Below, in pieces: positions 39,963 through 53,001 of a stretch of DNA of 64,000 nt. The position numbers and the translations under genes are program-made. The stretch is from Thamnaconus septentrionalis. Lineage: Eukaryota > Chordata > Actinopteri > Tetraodontiformes > Monacanthidae. Within the stretch, counting starts at the first letter, position 1; each line of letters opens with the position of its first letter. The stretch covers positions 10,071,501 through 10,135,500 of the forward strand of contig CM020517.1 of the NCBI GenBank assembly GCA_009823395.1, given 5' to 3'. The notes beneath the pieces were generated by a model, which did not search any database, was not told the DNA's origin, and saw nothing but the letters and a program-made list of their open reading frames with translations.

Positions 39963-40397
39963 CTGACGAACAGAGTGATGCGCACGTCTCAGAATCCTGG
40001 TAGTGGCGCATTTTAACGCGATGGAGAGGAAAGAAAAAAAACAAGGGATGGGGTGAAAGGCAAAAAGAGAGAGATAGAGGAAAAAAACTTTTAAAACACA
40101 TACATAAGACACATCTGCTAACAGACTAACTGACCTGACTGTACAGAGGAAGGGGGTCCTAATGTGACCTGAAGGAGCCCGTCGTGAGTCTACATTGCTG
40201 AAATGACATCTATGCAACCATATGAAAAAAATAAATAGGTAGACTACACTTAATATGCACGGAGACAATCTGTCTATTTGAGGTTAAACAAATGGAATAA
40301 AATGAAATTTAAAAAAAATCTGCAGCATTTCTTCTGTCATAGCAGCTCTATTAAAAAACAAAAAAAACAAAAACAAAACAAACGGAACGGAACTAAT

Positions 40398-41183
40398 CTA
40401 CACGTGAACGGCTGGATTGTTGGATCGCTCCATCGTTTTCCGGTACTGGTCGAGCCAGTCTCTCAGCTCCGTGATGCGATAGCCCTCGGGTCCTCTGCTG
40501 CCCTGGTAAACTATCTTCCCCTCCTGCAGGATGTAAAGTCTGTCGAAATAGGCGCCGTACGCGGCGTTGGAAGAGTTCTCCATGCCGTCCACCACCACCG
40601 GGCAGCAGGGCGCCTCCTGGCGCATCAGCTGCGCGGCGCTCAGCCGCTCCTCCAGGCACCGGTGCCGGGGGATCTGGTAGGGCGCGTCGGTGCTCGTCCA
40701 GCCGTCGGAGGGGTGCGCCTCCTCGATGTACACCAGCACGGAGTCGGCGATGTCCGCGTTGCGCTCCACCACGGCGCAGAACGCCTTGAGGCGCGCCACG
40801 AACGGCGGTCAGGTGCAGCTGCCGAAGTTGAGGATGAGCGGTCTGCCGTCCCTGGCGTAGTCGAGGATGCGGGCGCGCCGCCGGTCCTCCAGCTGCACGA
40901 CCTCGGTGTTGGGCGCGCCGTGGCCGAGGCGCGCCGCTTTCAGAAAGTCCAGCTTGTGGCCGTGCCACACCGCCTTGAGGGACTCCAGGCTGAAGAGGCG
41001 GTTGGAGTCGGACACGCACAGGGGAGGATCGTCGGCGTCTCCCTCCCGTTGCTCCATCCTGAGGAAAACCCTCTTCCTGATGCAGAGGAAGTCCAGCAGC
41101 CAGAACATGAGCGCTGCCATCAGGAAGCGGGGCAGCAGGACCAGGCAGACCACTGCGTTCTTAATGGCTTTCACGGTGTTCAT
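40398..41183 (-). CDS. dio3: Type 3 iodothyronine deiodinase, selenoprotein
   Basis: A single-exon frame of 261 residues runs from the ATG at 41,183 (A at -3) to TAG at 40,398, provided the UGA at 40,811-40,809 is read as selenocysteine (residue 125). Landmarks are an N-terminal membrane anchor (about residues 10-33, ending WLLDFLCI), the catalytic SCTUPPF motif, [11 protein letters not shown] in the thioredoxin-like fold, and the [15 protein letters not shown] segment. Length and motifs agree with fish Dio3. The enzyme removes inner-ring iodine from T4 and T3 and so inactivates thyroid hormone. Annotation that ignores selenocysteine would split it into two frames. The gene is convergent with dlk1, whereas the human genes share one direction. 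Coding DNA is much GC-richer than its flanks. Confidence 0.97.
40809..40811 (-). other. dio3: In-frame UGA (selenocysteine) codon of dio3
   Basis: The minus-strand reading is AGC TGC ACC TGA CCG CCG, i.e. S-C-T-Sec-P-P, the deiodinase active site. The frame continues in homologous sequence on both sides, and a SECIS lies downstream. Confidence 0.97.
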
Positions 41184-41306
41184 GATCAGCTGATGGGTAA
41201 CACAGTGACAACAACGACACCCAGCAACAATCAAACCCGGGGTTTTGTCTTATGTTGTGCCACCGATCATGTGGGTTTAACTTGGGTTACCGGCGACTCC
41301 CTCTCT

Positions 41307-41313
41307 TTTTATA
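41307..41313 (-). promoter_or_regulatory. dio3: dio3 TATA box
   Basis: TATAAAA on the minus strand, 124 bases upstream of the start codon. This would put transcription start near 41,280 with a 5' UTR of roughly 95 bases. Confidence 0.55.
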
Positions 41314-44300
41314 GCGCTGGCAGATTTGAATGAATCACACCCCGCCTCCAAACGGGGGCTGAGGCCTCACATGGTGGGGGATTACCTTCTGTCAACTTCC
41401 AAAAGCTTTGAGGCTCAGCCAGGAGAACTGCTCGGCCCATTCCGGCGGCACACTGCGTTATTTTGGAGAGTCGCGTTGCTAAAACTCCATCCGGCACCAA
41501 AGTTCGACCCAAAGGTGCTGCAGCAGGACCACCGATATGATGGCCGACCAGTTGCAAGATGACGCACCTGTGGTGATGCAAAGAAGCACGGACTGGTTTG
41601 CCTTTACGCACACAGTTCACGTGAGAGCTGCTTTTCCTGTGCGATGCATTGTGGTTGAGTTTTCACACGACGCCCATGGTCAAACTTTAGTGCAAAATAT
41701 TTCACAAAATGCAGAGGTTTTCATGGGCTCCCAGGTGTAAAAGGTCCACAAAATAAAACAAACTTCTAAATGTTTGGAAGTGTTGCTATTTATTTTTTAA
41801 CTGTACTTGAGTGTGTGTGATGTTGTCAATTGTTTGATGAGTTTTATGTGCGTTCCATTTGACCTGCTGTCAATGCGTTGTGCATTTTGACTTGCAACAG
41901 TATTACAATTCAAGAAACTCTGCCGAGGAAAATTTTGTGTTTGTAAATTTTTGACATCACCGTGACAGTTCAGTCAGACACGGAAATTGTTATTCATTTG
42001 TTTGTTTTTAGCAGTGGCAATAAATTTCTATTCTATTCTAAGTGCTGATTGCACACAGAGGGGCTTCTTCCTATAAATACATTTTCAAAAAAATTCAAAA
42101 ACAGGTTACATCATCTGCAAACACTCAGAAGTCTGTGAACTTATTTGCTTTCCAAGATGCTTCTCCAACTTTACTCACTGGCTCGTCTCCTCCCCTCCCC
42201 TCCCATTCTGGCCAGTGGCCGATTTGGTGCTTTTAGCTGACTTGCCCTCTGAACGGTAGGAGGCGCACTATGCTGCAGCGGCGCAAGTGCCACAACATCA
42301 TACAGGCGGGAGGGCCCTGGACGACTGATCCTTTGTTCGTCACAAGACCAACCAGCATCTGTTTACCATGTTGCAGATTTTTACTACACACCACTGTTAT
42401 GTGTCAGCATTCTGAAGCACTCAAACAAAATTGGTTGAAGAAAAAAAAAGTATTTCAAAAATCAAGTCATTACTGGAGTCACTTGCTCATCAATGGCCAG
42501 AATATTTGGAGAAGTCTACTTGCTGTAAAAGCTAATGGAATTATATCTGCAGCACTATTAATTGCTATAACCCTATTATATATAAAAAAATAACCTTCCA
42601 CCTTTTGTCCATATTACTTGAGAAAAAAACAGTTGAGGTACATTTTGTCTTTTTTCATAAATACTTAATTATGTGTTGCCTGGTTGAATGCTGGTTCATG
42701 TTTACACTACACTACTTTATCTTTGAAGTAGCCAAAAATAAAACACTTTTGGAAATTTGTGTCAGGCCAAGTAAAAAAAAAAAAAAAAAAAAGACAAAAA
42801 AAAGAACGAGACAGATAATCACCAAATAGTTCTAAAAACCCTTCAGAGCACTGAAGGACGACACTGTTGAGAAACTAAAAAAGGCCTCTGAGCAGTTTCC
42901 AGTGGGAAAGCAAATATGGCCGCTGAAAGTTCACTTTCTCTGCAGCGCTGAGAGAAAATCTTAAGGCCAAACACACATTTTAGTGTTACCAAGCAAATTA
43001 TTCATGCAAAAAAAAATTCTCAATGCTGATTGGATCGGGAGCGTTTTCCACACACAAACCCTTCATTTCTTTTTTCTCTCCACGGTGCATGCAAAGACGT
43101 CAACCAATCGAAATTTGCTTTGCGGAGCAGATGTCAAGTCGGTCTCCGAGGGCGTCAGCTCGTTCTCTGCGTTTCAGAGCAGCAGCTGTTTGACTTGTGA
43201 CAAAGTGTTGGTGGCCAGTTGGGCGATTTTGGTCTGTTGCTGCACCAACGGTGCTCAACATTTGCACAAGTTGCTCAAACTGCACCGCAGACATCCTGAA
43301 ACATACCAGGAACTGTCCATGGTCTGGTTCTGCATGACTTATCTATCAGGAAGGTGAAACTCCTCCTCTCTATCCATTCGGATCACAGCAGGGGGGCGGG
43401 GCCATAACCTAACTGTCAAAAAACTTTTCAACTGACGTGGGCTGCTGTCATTGTGAAGTGTTTAGGTCCATTCGGCAGGCCAATTAAGAGACTTTACCAT
43501 AAAGTAAGTTAAAACAGATGTGCTACAGCTCTATGGGACGCTCTGTTGGGTCCACTCAGAAATTCAGCACGGATTTTCGAGAGTGTCGACGTACATCACC
43601 CCTGAAGAAATCCAAAAAAACTGTGGCGGATTGGCTGAGATGTTTGAGGAGCTCAGGATTATCTGTCATTATCCTACATCCCACCGACTGCCAGTTCCTG
43701 TCTGCATCATGTGTCAGTCTCAGAGGACAGGGCTCCAGAATACTCTCTTGGATCCACTGTTGACTCGGCTCCAAAGCAGGACATTCCAACTACCTGAATC
43801 AGGTCAAAGCAAACCCACCCACAAAAAAAGAAAACAACAAATCAATCTTGTCAGTTATCTGCTTGGGGTTCAGATCTGCCTTCATCTGACCTCCATCCAC
43901 TCACAACACATGTAGAGATCGACATCCTCAGAATACGGCGGCGTGCAAGTCTTCAAACATACAGTTTTATGACTTGGCATCTGCGATGATCTCCTTTGGA
44001 ACATCTACTCTCATTTTACCGTATCGCTGCGGCTCGGCCTGTTAAATGACAATCAATGTCAACTGTTCGGCAACAGGTCTATTACTTTCAGATGAGGTTG
44101 TGCTGATTGGCGTGAGCTCACGCTGATTGTGTCTGGCCTTCAGCACTGGCACACGTATGAGCCAGCACTGGCCAAAAGCCATTCGTGGCTCTGCCATGCT
44201 TATTCAACAAGGCATTCCAGGTCCGGTGAGCTCATTGTGTATTGGTTAATCTTCTGTTACAGTAAATCTGTGTCAAATTTGACTCCGGGGTGGCCACAAA

Positions 44301-45197
44301 CCCGACATGGAGGAGAGGGTGTCGGGGTGGAGAGGGGATTTACAGTCAGGGGATTTCGAGGACAGTGCTTGGTCCACTTCGGCTTTTTTGAACAAACCAA
44401 AGACCAACAGCAACAGAAGTTTCAAAACACTTTATAAATTGCCTAAGTTTTTGCTTTTGAAAAAAAATCAGACGCTCCTGTTCGACATTGAGTTTCTGAA
44501 AATTGTACTGAAACAAGCAAAAGCCTTTACTTTTTTTTCTCAGTGTTTCGCAGCCAGGTTTGAAATGATCTGCATTCACCAAAGCTTTATTTCCCCACCC
44601 AGCAACGGCAGTTCCACTTGACGCTACATTTGGATCGCTGCCTGTGTTATTTCACGGGGGCGAGAGTTGAAGACAGGACAGTCTAAAAACGGTTGAAAGT
44701 GTCGCGTTACTGCATCGATGTGGAAAAGCCCTGACTGCTGCAAGTAAAGAGGGTCAGAGACTTCTAACTTTCCAGGCCATCAACAGTTGACTAATTCAGT
44801 GTTTCTCATTAAACATTTGACAAGAGTTAAGACTTTTAAATCACTCTATATTTACTATTTCTCAGAATTTATAGCATATTTTGTGAAGAACAAATATATA
44901 TTATACAAAAACAAATCACATTCTTTTAAAACTGGTTATTAAACATCAGTAACTTAACATGTTTGAATCTAAAGGATCTATTATTTACCAGTTTTCAGAT
45001 ATTTACTCCACTGAAATTAAATATTAAGAAGAAAAGAAAATTTCTTTATAATTGAGTTCAACATATTAAGCCCTCTGTTTACCACCTCCTGATAAGAATG
45101 ATGCTTTGCTGAACTAAATAAGGCGATAAAAACAAGGTGCTCACAAAGCAGCCTCGGAGCACCTGGCTGGGGGTGTTGTCACTAACTCCAGAGGGGT

Positions 45198-45222
45198 TGC
45201 CCTTTGTGACATCACAAAGTGC
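45198..45222. repeat. Palindromic CTTTGTGACATCACAAAG motif, copy 4
   Basis: The near-perfect palindrome TTTGTGA-CA-TCACAAA lies within the same dispersed motif seen at 13.8, 14.85 and 16.75 kb. Here both arms are preserved. Confidence 0.5.
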
Positions 45223-46145
45223 CAATAGCCACGGAACTGAGTATTGCATATCCTAAAATGTAGGGATTTTTGCATAAAAACAGACCTATAAAAAGATCAA
45301 TGTGGATCTGATGCCTCTGTTGCGCTCGCCCGAAGCTGAAGGCGGCAGACTGTTTCTTTTAGAGAAGCTCATTTACATCGCAAGGCGGCGAGACTGCGAA
45401 TGTTTTTGGCTGAAACTACTTCAAACAGTGACGCATCAGTCTCCTGTTTTTTTAAGGGGTGGGAGACATTTTAATGAGACTGTTATGCTTTTGTCCTTCG
45501 CTCAGTCTGCGGCAGTTGCTCCTCCTGGTCCTCAGCCGTCCTCTCTTGCTCGCACTCCAGACTGTATTAACACTCTATTATCAGAACCCTCTTAACTCTC
45601 TGGCACAGAGAAAACAGAAGTGTTTCTGTGAAAAAGAATTAAAAATGCTCTCCCGCTGTGCCCAAATTTGCTTTGAGGAGTTCGAGGGCTCCTTTGTTGT
45701 TGCGGCAGCTGAGACCCGGAGATGTATTCCAACCTGCCGTTACCTCCAATAAACTTTGCAGGATTCCTGGCAGCGGCTCCAGGTCAAGTGAGGACAATGC
45801 GGCTCTGTGAGAGAAAAAAAGAAAAGAAGCGAGTCTCTTTTTTTCCCGCCGCTTACTTATTGAGATGGCACGGCTCCAGAAACCACATGAGCTGGAATAT
45901 CATAAAGACAAACCTACAAAGCAGATTTGTACGTCTCAGTGAGGGCTCCTTCACCTTCAAGCCGCCGACGTCTCCCTCTTTCACTTTCTCCTTGCAATCA
46001 ATAGAAGAAAAACCGTTACCTCTTTCTGCACCACAACTTACACAGCCCACCTTAAAAATCAAAGAGCTGGTGTGCCCATTACCTGAACGAACTGCCGTCT
46101 TTATCACTGCAAACTGCCAGTATCTCAGCGTACTGGGGAGACACT

Positions 46146-46560
46146 AGCTGCGCATCCATTACTCCTAGATTTGCGCAAAACCTAAATGTGGCAATAAAAA
46201 ACGGGTAATGGAAACACCTAAACTTCGGAAAACATCTCAAAAATCGATAAAAGGTTTTTATGCTCTCATGAGGTGGTTTTTCAGACGTATCGATATAGCG
46301 GTATTTTGCAAAATGTCATGGAAACACGTTTCGCATTTACACGTCAGCGGACGTGACGTACGGGGTCACATGACCAGTTCCTTCAAGTGAAAATGGCGCG
46401 TTATGTTTGGACGGAGGAGGAGACAAAATATTTTTTCGCAAGTAATCAAAGAGAAAAGTATAACAACCATTCTGGACAGCAAAGGACATCGAAATGCGGA
46501 TTTATCGCAAAATGTTTTGTACCTCCGTTCTCCTCCAAGTGGGTTTTACGAGAGTAACGG
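46146..46560 (+). mobile_element. Harbinger-type relic with Myb/SANT-like coding remnant (copy 3)
   Basis: The head matches copies 1 and 2 (CATTACTCCTAGATTTGCGC, GGTAATGGAAACACC). It continues into an ATG at 46,393 that opens MARYVWTEEETKYF, and after a one-base shift reads VIKEKSITTILDSKGHRN. This is the pattern of the Myb/SANT-like DNA-binding protein of Harbinger transposons. Copy 1 lacks the extra base, so the shift is a mutation in this copy. No transposase gene is present. Confidence 0.6.
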
Positions 46561-48864
46561 CTTTTGTGCTTCACACAATTCAAGCATCTATCACATGTTG
46601 ACCAAAGATTGCATCCCTACGACATTGTCTGTCACCGCTAACCAAATAACGGCCACATTGGAAAACACAAGCAAGTCAAACTAATCTGATCTTGCATACT
46701 GCAGCACTGAAAATGACTATACATCCAGCTCCAAATTTAAACATACTCTGGCTATAAGACATGAAGGCTGGCTATGAAACTAATGTGGCAATTTTGGGGT
46801 AAATTGTACTCTTGAATTTTCTTAGAAAATCAAAAGACACTACATTCAGTACAGAGACGTGTTTTCCCAAACTCAAGTCTCCTGTATCACTTTTGGATGA
46901 ACCGTCTTTAAATACCTCTAAGGTATCCACGACTATAAACTAAGCACAAAACATTTTTATTGTCTTGGATAAAACTCTCCATCAGGTATTGTTTGTTGTC
47001 TCTAAAGTCTGAGAAAGAAAAAGTATTTTTATGGCTTTTTTCTCAGCCAATAACAATTGGTGGAAATACAAAAGCAAATTCAGGAAACTTGGAAGGGTCG
47101 AATGACAATGTTTGAGGCTCAGAAACAGCGACAAACTACATCTGCAAACAGAGAAAGGTTAAAAAGGCCCATGAGCTTTGAGCTTGGAGAAGCGATGCTC
47201 CCCAAAGTCCCACCAGAGGACTTTGACAACTCTCTCAGCAGGTCAAAGAAGAGGCCAAGAAAACACTGCAAGATTTGCAGACCAGAGGAATGTTGGAACA
47301 AACATGTCTCAAAGGTTCATATCACCTTCGCTATTCAAAAAAAAAAAAAAAAACGGTCGGAAAGACTGCAGTTCAGGCTCAGCGATCTTCAACACGGCTG
47401 AACAAAATTTCTAGTGTAACTGGATCATCTGGAGCATTAGAATTTCACAAATGATTAAAATAACACAACACTCGGAAGGGGATCTGCACATTTTTCGCAG
47501 CGGTCTGCTATTAGACCATTTGCTGAACTGAAATGTTCTCCTGCGGTGGCTGCAGAGGCTTGTTTTGGACTCCAGACCTAAATTATTCCAATCACTGCGT
47601 GTCATAAAACTCAAAAGTAAAGTTTCAGAAGCTCAAAATTCCTGGAAAACGAACAGAAAAATATAGGCTTCAGTCCACCAAACAATCCACTTCTGACGAC
47701 ATCTTTTGAACTCTGTAGAACATCTGTGTGGCTGACAAAAAGAGAACGGCTTTCCCCCTGTCAGCGCCTGGCTAGGGCACTTTTATGTCTCGGCAGCTCA
47801 CGTGCAGCAGCAACCTATTTGCGGCGAACATGTTCCACTTAGTTCTGCTCTGGGTAATGCGGCGAGACCTCCGTGAAGCCCGTCCTGGATATTAACGCGT
47901 ATCGACGATTCCTTCCGTATGCGCCTGCCTGGGAGTGAAAGCTGATGCAAACGGTTTTGCTTAACATTACGCATCACATTCATAACAATTTATGTAATTA
48001 CTGTTTGCACAGTGCGGCAAGAAGAAAATCCTGTGTTCGGAAAAGTGAAAAACCTGATATTATCATCTCTGGTTTGGAAGGTTTAGGACCAGAAGTCTAG
48101 AAGGTTTTATTTTTCGGGAGTTGATGAGACGAGGATGAAGCTGTGAGCAAAAGAGCTCCAACACCAAAATGCAATATTTTAATACATCTAATATAATTTA
48201 AGAATATGTCAAACCTGGAATTTGTTTCATGAGGTTCATTTTTGTGCTGAAATGAACTAAAAATTCAACCGGTAATTCAGCAATTCCATTCTTTTCAATG
48301 TGCAAATTAAGAAGTTTTATGACCAGCTGAAAGAAATTGCACCAAACTTGCACAACTTTCCACTTCCACTTTTTTAACCTACTTTTCCAGGCTTAGACAT
48401 GAAACACAAAAAGATGCTCCACAGCGATCTGAATAAATTAGACAGATATTTTTTTAAATCTTCAGTCAATAAATCTGCCTGTTAAAAAAAATAAAAAAAT
48501 AATTCATTGGCTTTAAACTGCAAAATACAGCCAAAAACGTGAACACTGAGGACAAACCTGGGCGGAAATCATCACATCGTACCTCACACCTCATCATTTT
48601 TTGATAAGGAAAAAATAAATTCTTCTTGCTACACGAGGATTAAGATCTTTTTTCTTGGCGAGCGCCGATACGAAGCAACGTCTCCTGTCCTTCCGTGCCC
48701 TGACTTGCATTCCCGCAGTAAAGATAATGGTGAGCATATCAGCGGGTGTCCTCATGTGGCTTCTCTCTCCGCTGCCCGTTTGAGCTTATTAGTGAGTGCC
48801 CGTCCGTCTGCACGCTCATTGATGCCAGTCCCCAGGACAGATGGTGGCAGGGCGACGCAGTGAG

Positions 48865-48908
48865 TGGGAAAACCTAACACACACACACACGCACACGCAC
48901 ACACACTC
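48865..48908. repeat. Imperfect (CA)n repeat
   Basis: CA units with GCACAC interruptions, read directly. Confidence 0.85.
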
Positions 48909-51778
48909 AGGCATATAAAGCTGCTGCAAATATTGTTTTATCCTTTGGTTTATTTATGTAGGGCGGAGGAGTGCGATGGTTGCCGTCGCTGCCGGTGCAT
49001 GCAAGAACTTGGACGCGTAATAAAGCTCTTAAAAAAATGTTTTAATCATGGAAAAAAATAACAAATTGAAATATTTCCTGAAATGCAACGGCTTTGCTGT
49101 GACACTGAGGCAATATTTTGTGTGTGAGGCAGTGCTTTTTGTAATGTTTGCAGGCTAAGAAAAGAGTTTTACTACTTTTTAAACTAACCATAATTGGCTG
49201 TTTTGGCAAATAATGGTTAACTTGAGGCTTTTTTACAGTATGTTTACCAAAAAAAACCCAAATCCCCCTAGGTGAGTGGGGGCCAAGGCACTCTTGTCCT
49301 CATAAGGACATTGTGCACTCACCAGTGTTTAATAGGATGTGTTTTCTGCCCCAAGTTGTCTCAGCGGGATACCGCTAAAGCAGCGGGACAAACATCAACT
49401 GGCAGCATTTGTGATGCTGGGCAGGAAGGTGAAGCAAAACACTGAGGACCGAGATTTTGAGGTGAGCCGAGGACAGTGGCGGCTGAAAAAAACAAAAACA
49501 AAAACATTACCTAAAACGCTCCACTGAACGCTACCAGTCGTCGTCGGAGCCTCGACATCTTAGCAGAATTAAACAAAGAAAACAATACGAGGCTGATTGA
49601 GCTGTGGGTGAGGAGAGGACCAAAAACCACTTTGACTGTATTATGTCTCACGTTGTGCGTGCTCGCTGCCTGTAATTTACGTCTCGGTCAAAACTGAACA
49701 CAGCTGTGCCACTTGATTACACAACAAAAGGCGAATAATCAACAGGCAATGGCTTCAGGACTGTCTGCCACAGGGAGGCAATGGAGCAAAGGCAGTCAAA
49801 GAAAAGCGCAACATCGCCCGGGAGACAGTCTGGCAGGGAGGGAGGTCACCTAAGGTGAAACGTCAAAAACAACACAGATTAAAAAAGGAGGCACAAAAAC
49901 CGCCTGTTTGTCTTTGTTGAAAACAGCACTCGTGTTTGAGCAGTCGGGGAGAGGGGACTTTTTTTTCCCCACCTCTCAGAATTCTTGAGCACGTCAAATT
50001 CTAGGAAGGCTGAGGACGACGACGGCTGCGGGAAACCTTAAGCGAGAGGTGAAACCGCTGCCTTCCCACAGCGCCGCGCCTGGACAGGTTCGACATGGCA
50101 GGCGCGTGACGAGGCCGATCCGCGGGAAGGTGTGAGCAAGCGAGCCGTGAGACCTTCGCTGCCGCGCCGGCGCCTCCCCGTCACGTTACTCTCGCACGGC
50201 GATCGCCGATACGACCCGCAGTAAACATTTAATAGCGGCGGCGGCGTTAATGTTTCTTGGCTGTAGGCGCCAATGGCAACTGCGCAGGGCGACTGGGCTG
50301 CGCAGACATCATAATTATTTCCATTCCAGATGGCAAATTGCTTCTAATGAGGGAGAACAACCTCGCCACTGCTGATAGATTGACGGCTGAGGTGCAACAT
50401 TGATTGATTTGGTCTTGAAGGGGTCCTTCTATAAAAACAAACTTTTTTCAGATCTTTAATTTGCCTTTTTGTTTTACTTGCATGCCAACTAATGAGCTAA
50501 TACCTACCTGGAACAATTAAGCTCCATCTCACTGGCCAGACACTGCATATTGTCATGTCACGCTGCTTTTATTAGAACATTTTGCCTTTGATCTATTCAT
50601 TTATTTATTAATCTATGACGCCAGTTGTGCTGATTGTTTTCCATTGTGCCCTTATGCATCATTGTGTTTCCGTTTTAACAGCCATCTTATCTCATCAAAA
50701 GCGTCAACACATAGTTGTGCATCAAGTTCCCTGCGACGAGTGCGGCGGCGGCGAATTTCAAATACATCGCGGAGCCCTTACATAACAGCGAGCCTCCCAC
50801 TGCGCCTGCAGCGCGATACACAGGTTCAACTCAGGTAAGAGGCTCGGCGCTGAACTGCACATAGCGGACTTGCGACGACTTGTGTGTGTGTGTAGATTTT
50901 TAACGACGCAGGAGAACATATTCAGGACACCTCGGAGGCATTGGCGCGCACACACAATGCCTTGGTTTATTTACAGTTTCCATTTTCTTTTTGCCAGTTG
51001 GGTTCAAGTCCAAACCTCTTCAACGTTGGCAGGTGCTTTCATCTGGGTCCGCCTGAGGTTCCCACCACTAACAAACCACTCAAGACTTTGTTTGGAAGCA
51101 CAACTAGCGCCACAGAGCTTTTGCTATTTTGATATTACACAAGCTTCTTGCAGACAAAAGGGTTTTACCATCTTTGAAGGGTTGCAAAAAAGTGTTTTTC
51201 GTGGAACAGCTGTTGCAGACACACAGTGTAGCATCTATCAATTGGCTCTAAATCCCACCAGCAGGGCGTTTGACGCCACCACGACCTGTCGTGTAATGTC
51301 AGTGTGAGTCGTTTTGCGGCAAAGTTGGACCGGTCTCGATGAAGTGTCCAATAATGAACACAAGCAAAACAAAACGAACAGCTGCCGGAGCTGCACTGCA
51401 GAGGCTCCAAAACTGTTGTACCGAGGTCTTATCGCGCCTGGTGATGTCATAGCCTGACCGTTGTTGTGCGTGACTCATCAAGAATGGGAAATCATTTTCA
51501 GAGGGAAATATTCATTGCGGGGATTGGCTAGATCGTTCACAGCGGGTGGGGACCAGTCGAAGGAGGCTTCTATTTCTGGGAAGGCATCTTGGGAGGGCAA
51601 CGTTATCCAGTGTGTGTGCATACAAATGCACTACGCTACAGTGCATAGATGTCACCTGGTGGGTGACATCATCTTCTGTTAAACTCTTCGCCATGGAAAA
51701 CAAAATAAATCTGTAATATATAAAGTTTTTTCAAAAAAAAAAAATCCTGCTCAAAATAAGATTTCAAAAATTACAAAA

Positions 51779-51804
51779 TCATCCCGATTTTGTAATCGGG
51801 ATGA
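51779..51804. repeat. Perfect 11-bp hairpin
   Basis: TCATCCCGATT (51,779-51,789) and AATCGGGATGA (51,794-51,804) are exact reverse complements around a four-base loop. A second overlapping inverted repeat (ACAAAATC with GATTTTGT) shares part of the arms. Confidence 0.65.
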
Positions 51805-52519
51805 CAGCCGATTGTGCACGACTGTGCCTGTGGTGTCTCATAGCCCCCCCCCTCCACGCCACGCCACGCCAGCACCCTCCCCCCTCCCGCCCCTGTTTTG
51901 TTTTGCTCATTTTCCCATCTCTCACAGCAGACACCTCTCCTCTTCATTACTGCCTCGGCCCTGCGAGAACCCCTGGTGAATCCCTGGCATCACACCGGCC
52001 CCATTTCAAAAGGAATGAAAATACAGACCGCTCTGTGCCATCAGTTTCCGCTGCCCTCCCACCGTCCCTCCCTCCCGGACCACCCACCCCACCACAACCC
52101 CCCCTTTCATCTCCCTCGACAAGCAATGCAAAGCACCGCGGCGGCTCCCACCATGGATCAGTCTGAGCTCCCCCAGTGGGAACGTGTGCTGGTCATTTCG
52201 GGTCTCATGTCAGACTGGGTGGGTGGGAGGCGGGGGGCAGAGATTAAGCAGCCGGAGCCGACGCGAGGAAGCGAGAGACGGCGTCAGCCGGGGGAGGCCA
52301 GGGGAGACGGGGCACGTCGCCGGTCTGCCGAGGACGCGCTCCGGGGCCGCTCCGCTGCTCCCGTTTTCTGAGGACACTCGGCCGTAATTAGGCGCCGCGG
52401 CAGAACTGTCAACTCATGTAAAGAGGCTCGGAGCACGGCGGCGGATTTGGAGGCAACATATTGCACATCGCCTTTAGAAGTCACAGGGTTCTTATTCCAT
52501 TTTATTTTGCTATTTAACA

Positions 52520-52521
<2 letters not shown>

Positions 52522-52563
<42 letters not shown>
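52522..52563. repeat. (TG)n microsatellite
   Basis: About 21 TG units, read directly. Confidence 0.95.
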
Positions 52564-52564
<1 letters not shown>

Positions 52565-52995
52565 TCTATGAGTGAGAGCTGCTGCTAAGCAACAAACCCA
52601 CAGAGATCAAAAGAGATCAATTCTCTTTTAGATTACTCTTTTATCAAAATGCGCGCACAGGATTTAGCGGGTGTTCTTTTTTTTTGTGACAAGTCATGAC
52701 TTTAAATTTGTGCTGCAACTCGTCTCTTAAGTGCCACGCACGCCGACAGCAGCGACAGCATGTTTATGGACCATGATGGGATCATTTAATGTGTTTAAGT
52801 GAAGCCTTTTAACGCACATTAAGAGGAACAAAAGGTAAAAATCAGATATTAAAAAACAGAACAATTATAAACAGGAAAATTTAAAACATCTTCATCTATA
52901 TAGTTTGTATGCTTGTTTGAGGCATTTCCTTATTCGCAAATTTAAAACTAGTAATTACAGCAATATTGGTCAAATGAAGATCACAGCTCTGCTTC

Positions 52996-53001
52996 TTTAT
53001 T
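52996..53001 (-). terminator. Possible polyadenylation signal of the unidentified minus-strand gene
   Basis: AATAAA on the minus strand about 1.2 kb beyond the stop codon at 54,180. Relevant only if the exons at 54.2-55.6 kb are real. Confidence 0.25.

Larger units (their letters stand above)
41320..52980. other. Intergenic region right of dio3, no recognisable gene
   Basis: About 11.6 kb with many short open frames but none with a domain I know. It contains a possible LINE tail (AATAAATTTCTATTCTATTC near 42,018), the Harbinger relic at 46.1-46.6 kb and the CTTTGTGAYRTCA palindrome at 45.2 kb. A weakly coding-like, frame-shifted stretch near 47.06-47.33 kb, CA and TG microsatellites, and a GC-rich patch at 50.0-50.3 kb complete the contents. 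Confidence 0.5.

Noticed and set aside
40320..40345. ATGAC near the dio3 stop as an alternative SECIS core
   Set aside because: No pairing stem of the required length and no matching 3' core; the element at 39,900-39,962 is far better.
40278..41333. 351-codon open frame on the plus strand across dio3
   Set aside because: It is the antisense shadow of the GC-rich dio3 coding sequence and has no homology or transcript signal of its own.
51801..52371. Overlapping proline- and arginine-rich open frames
   Set aside because: They lie in C-rich low-complexity DNA, where stop codons are rare by composition alone.
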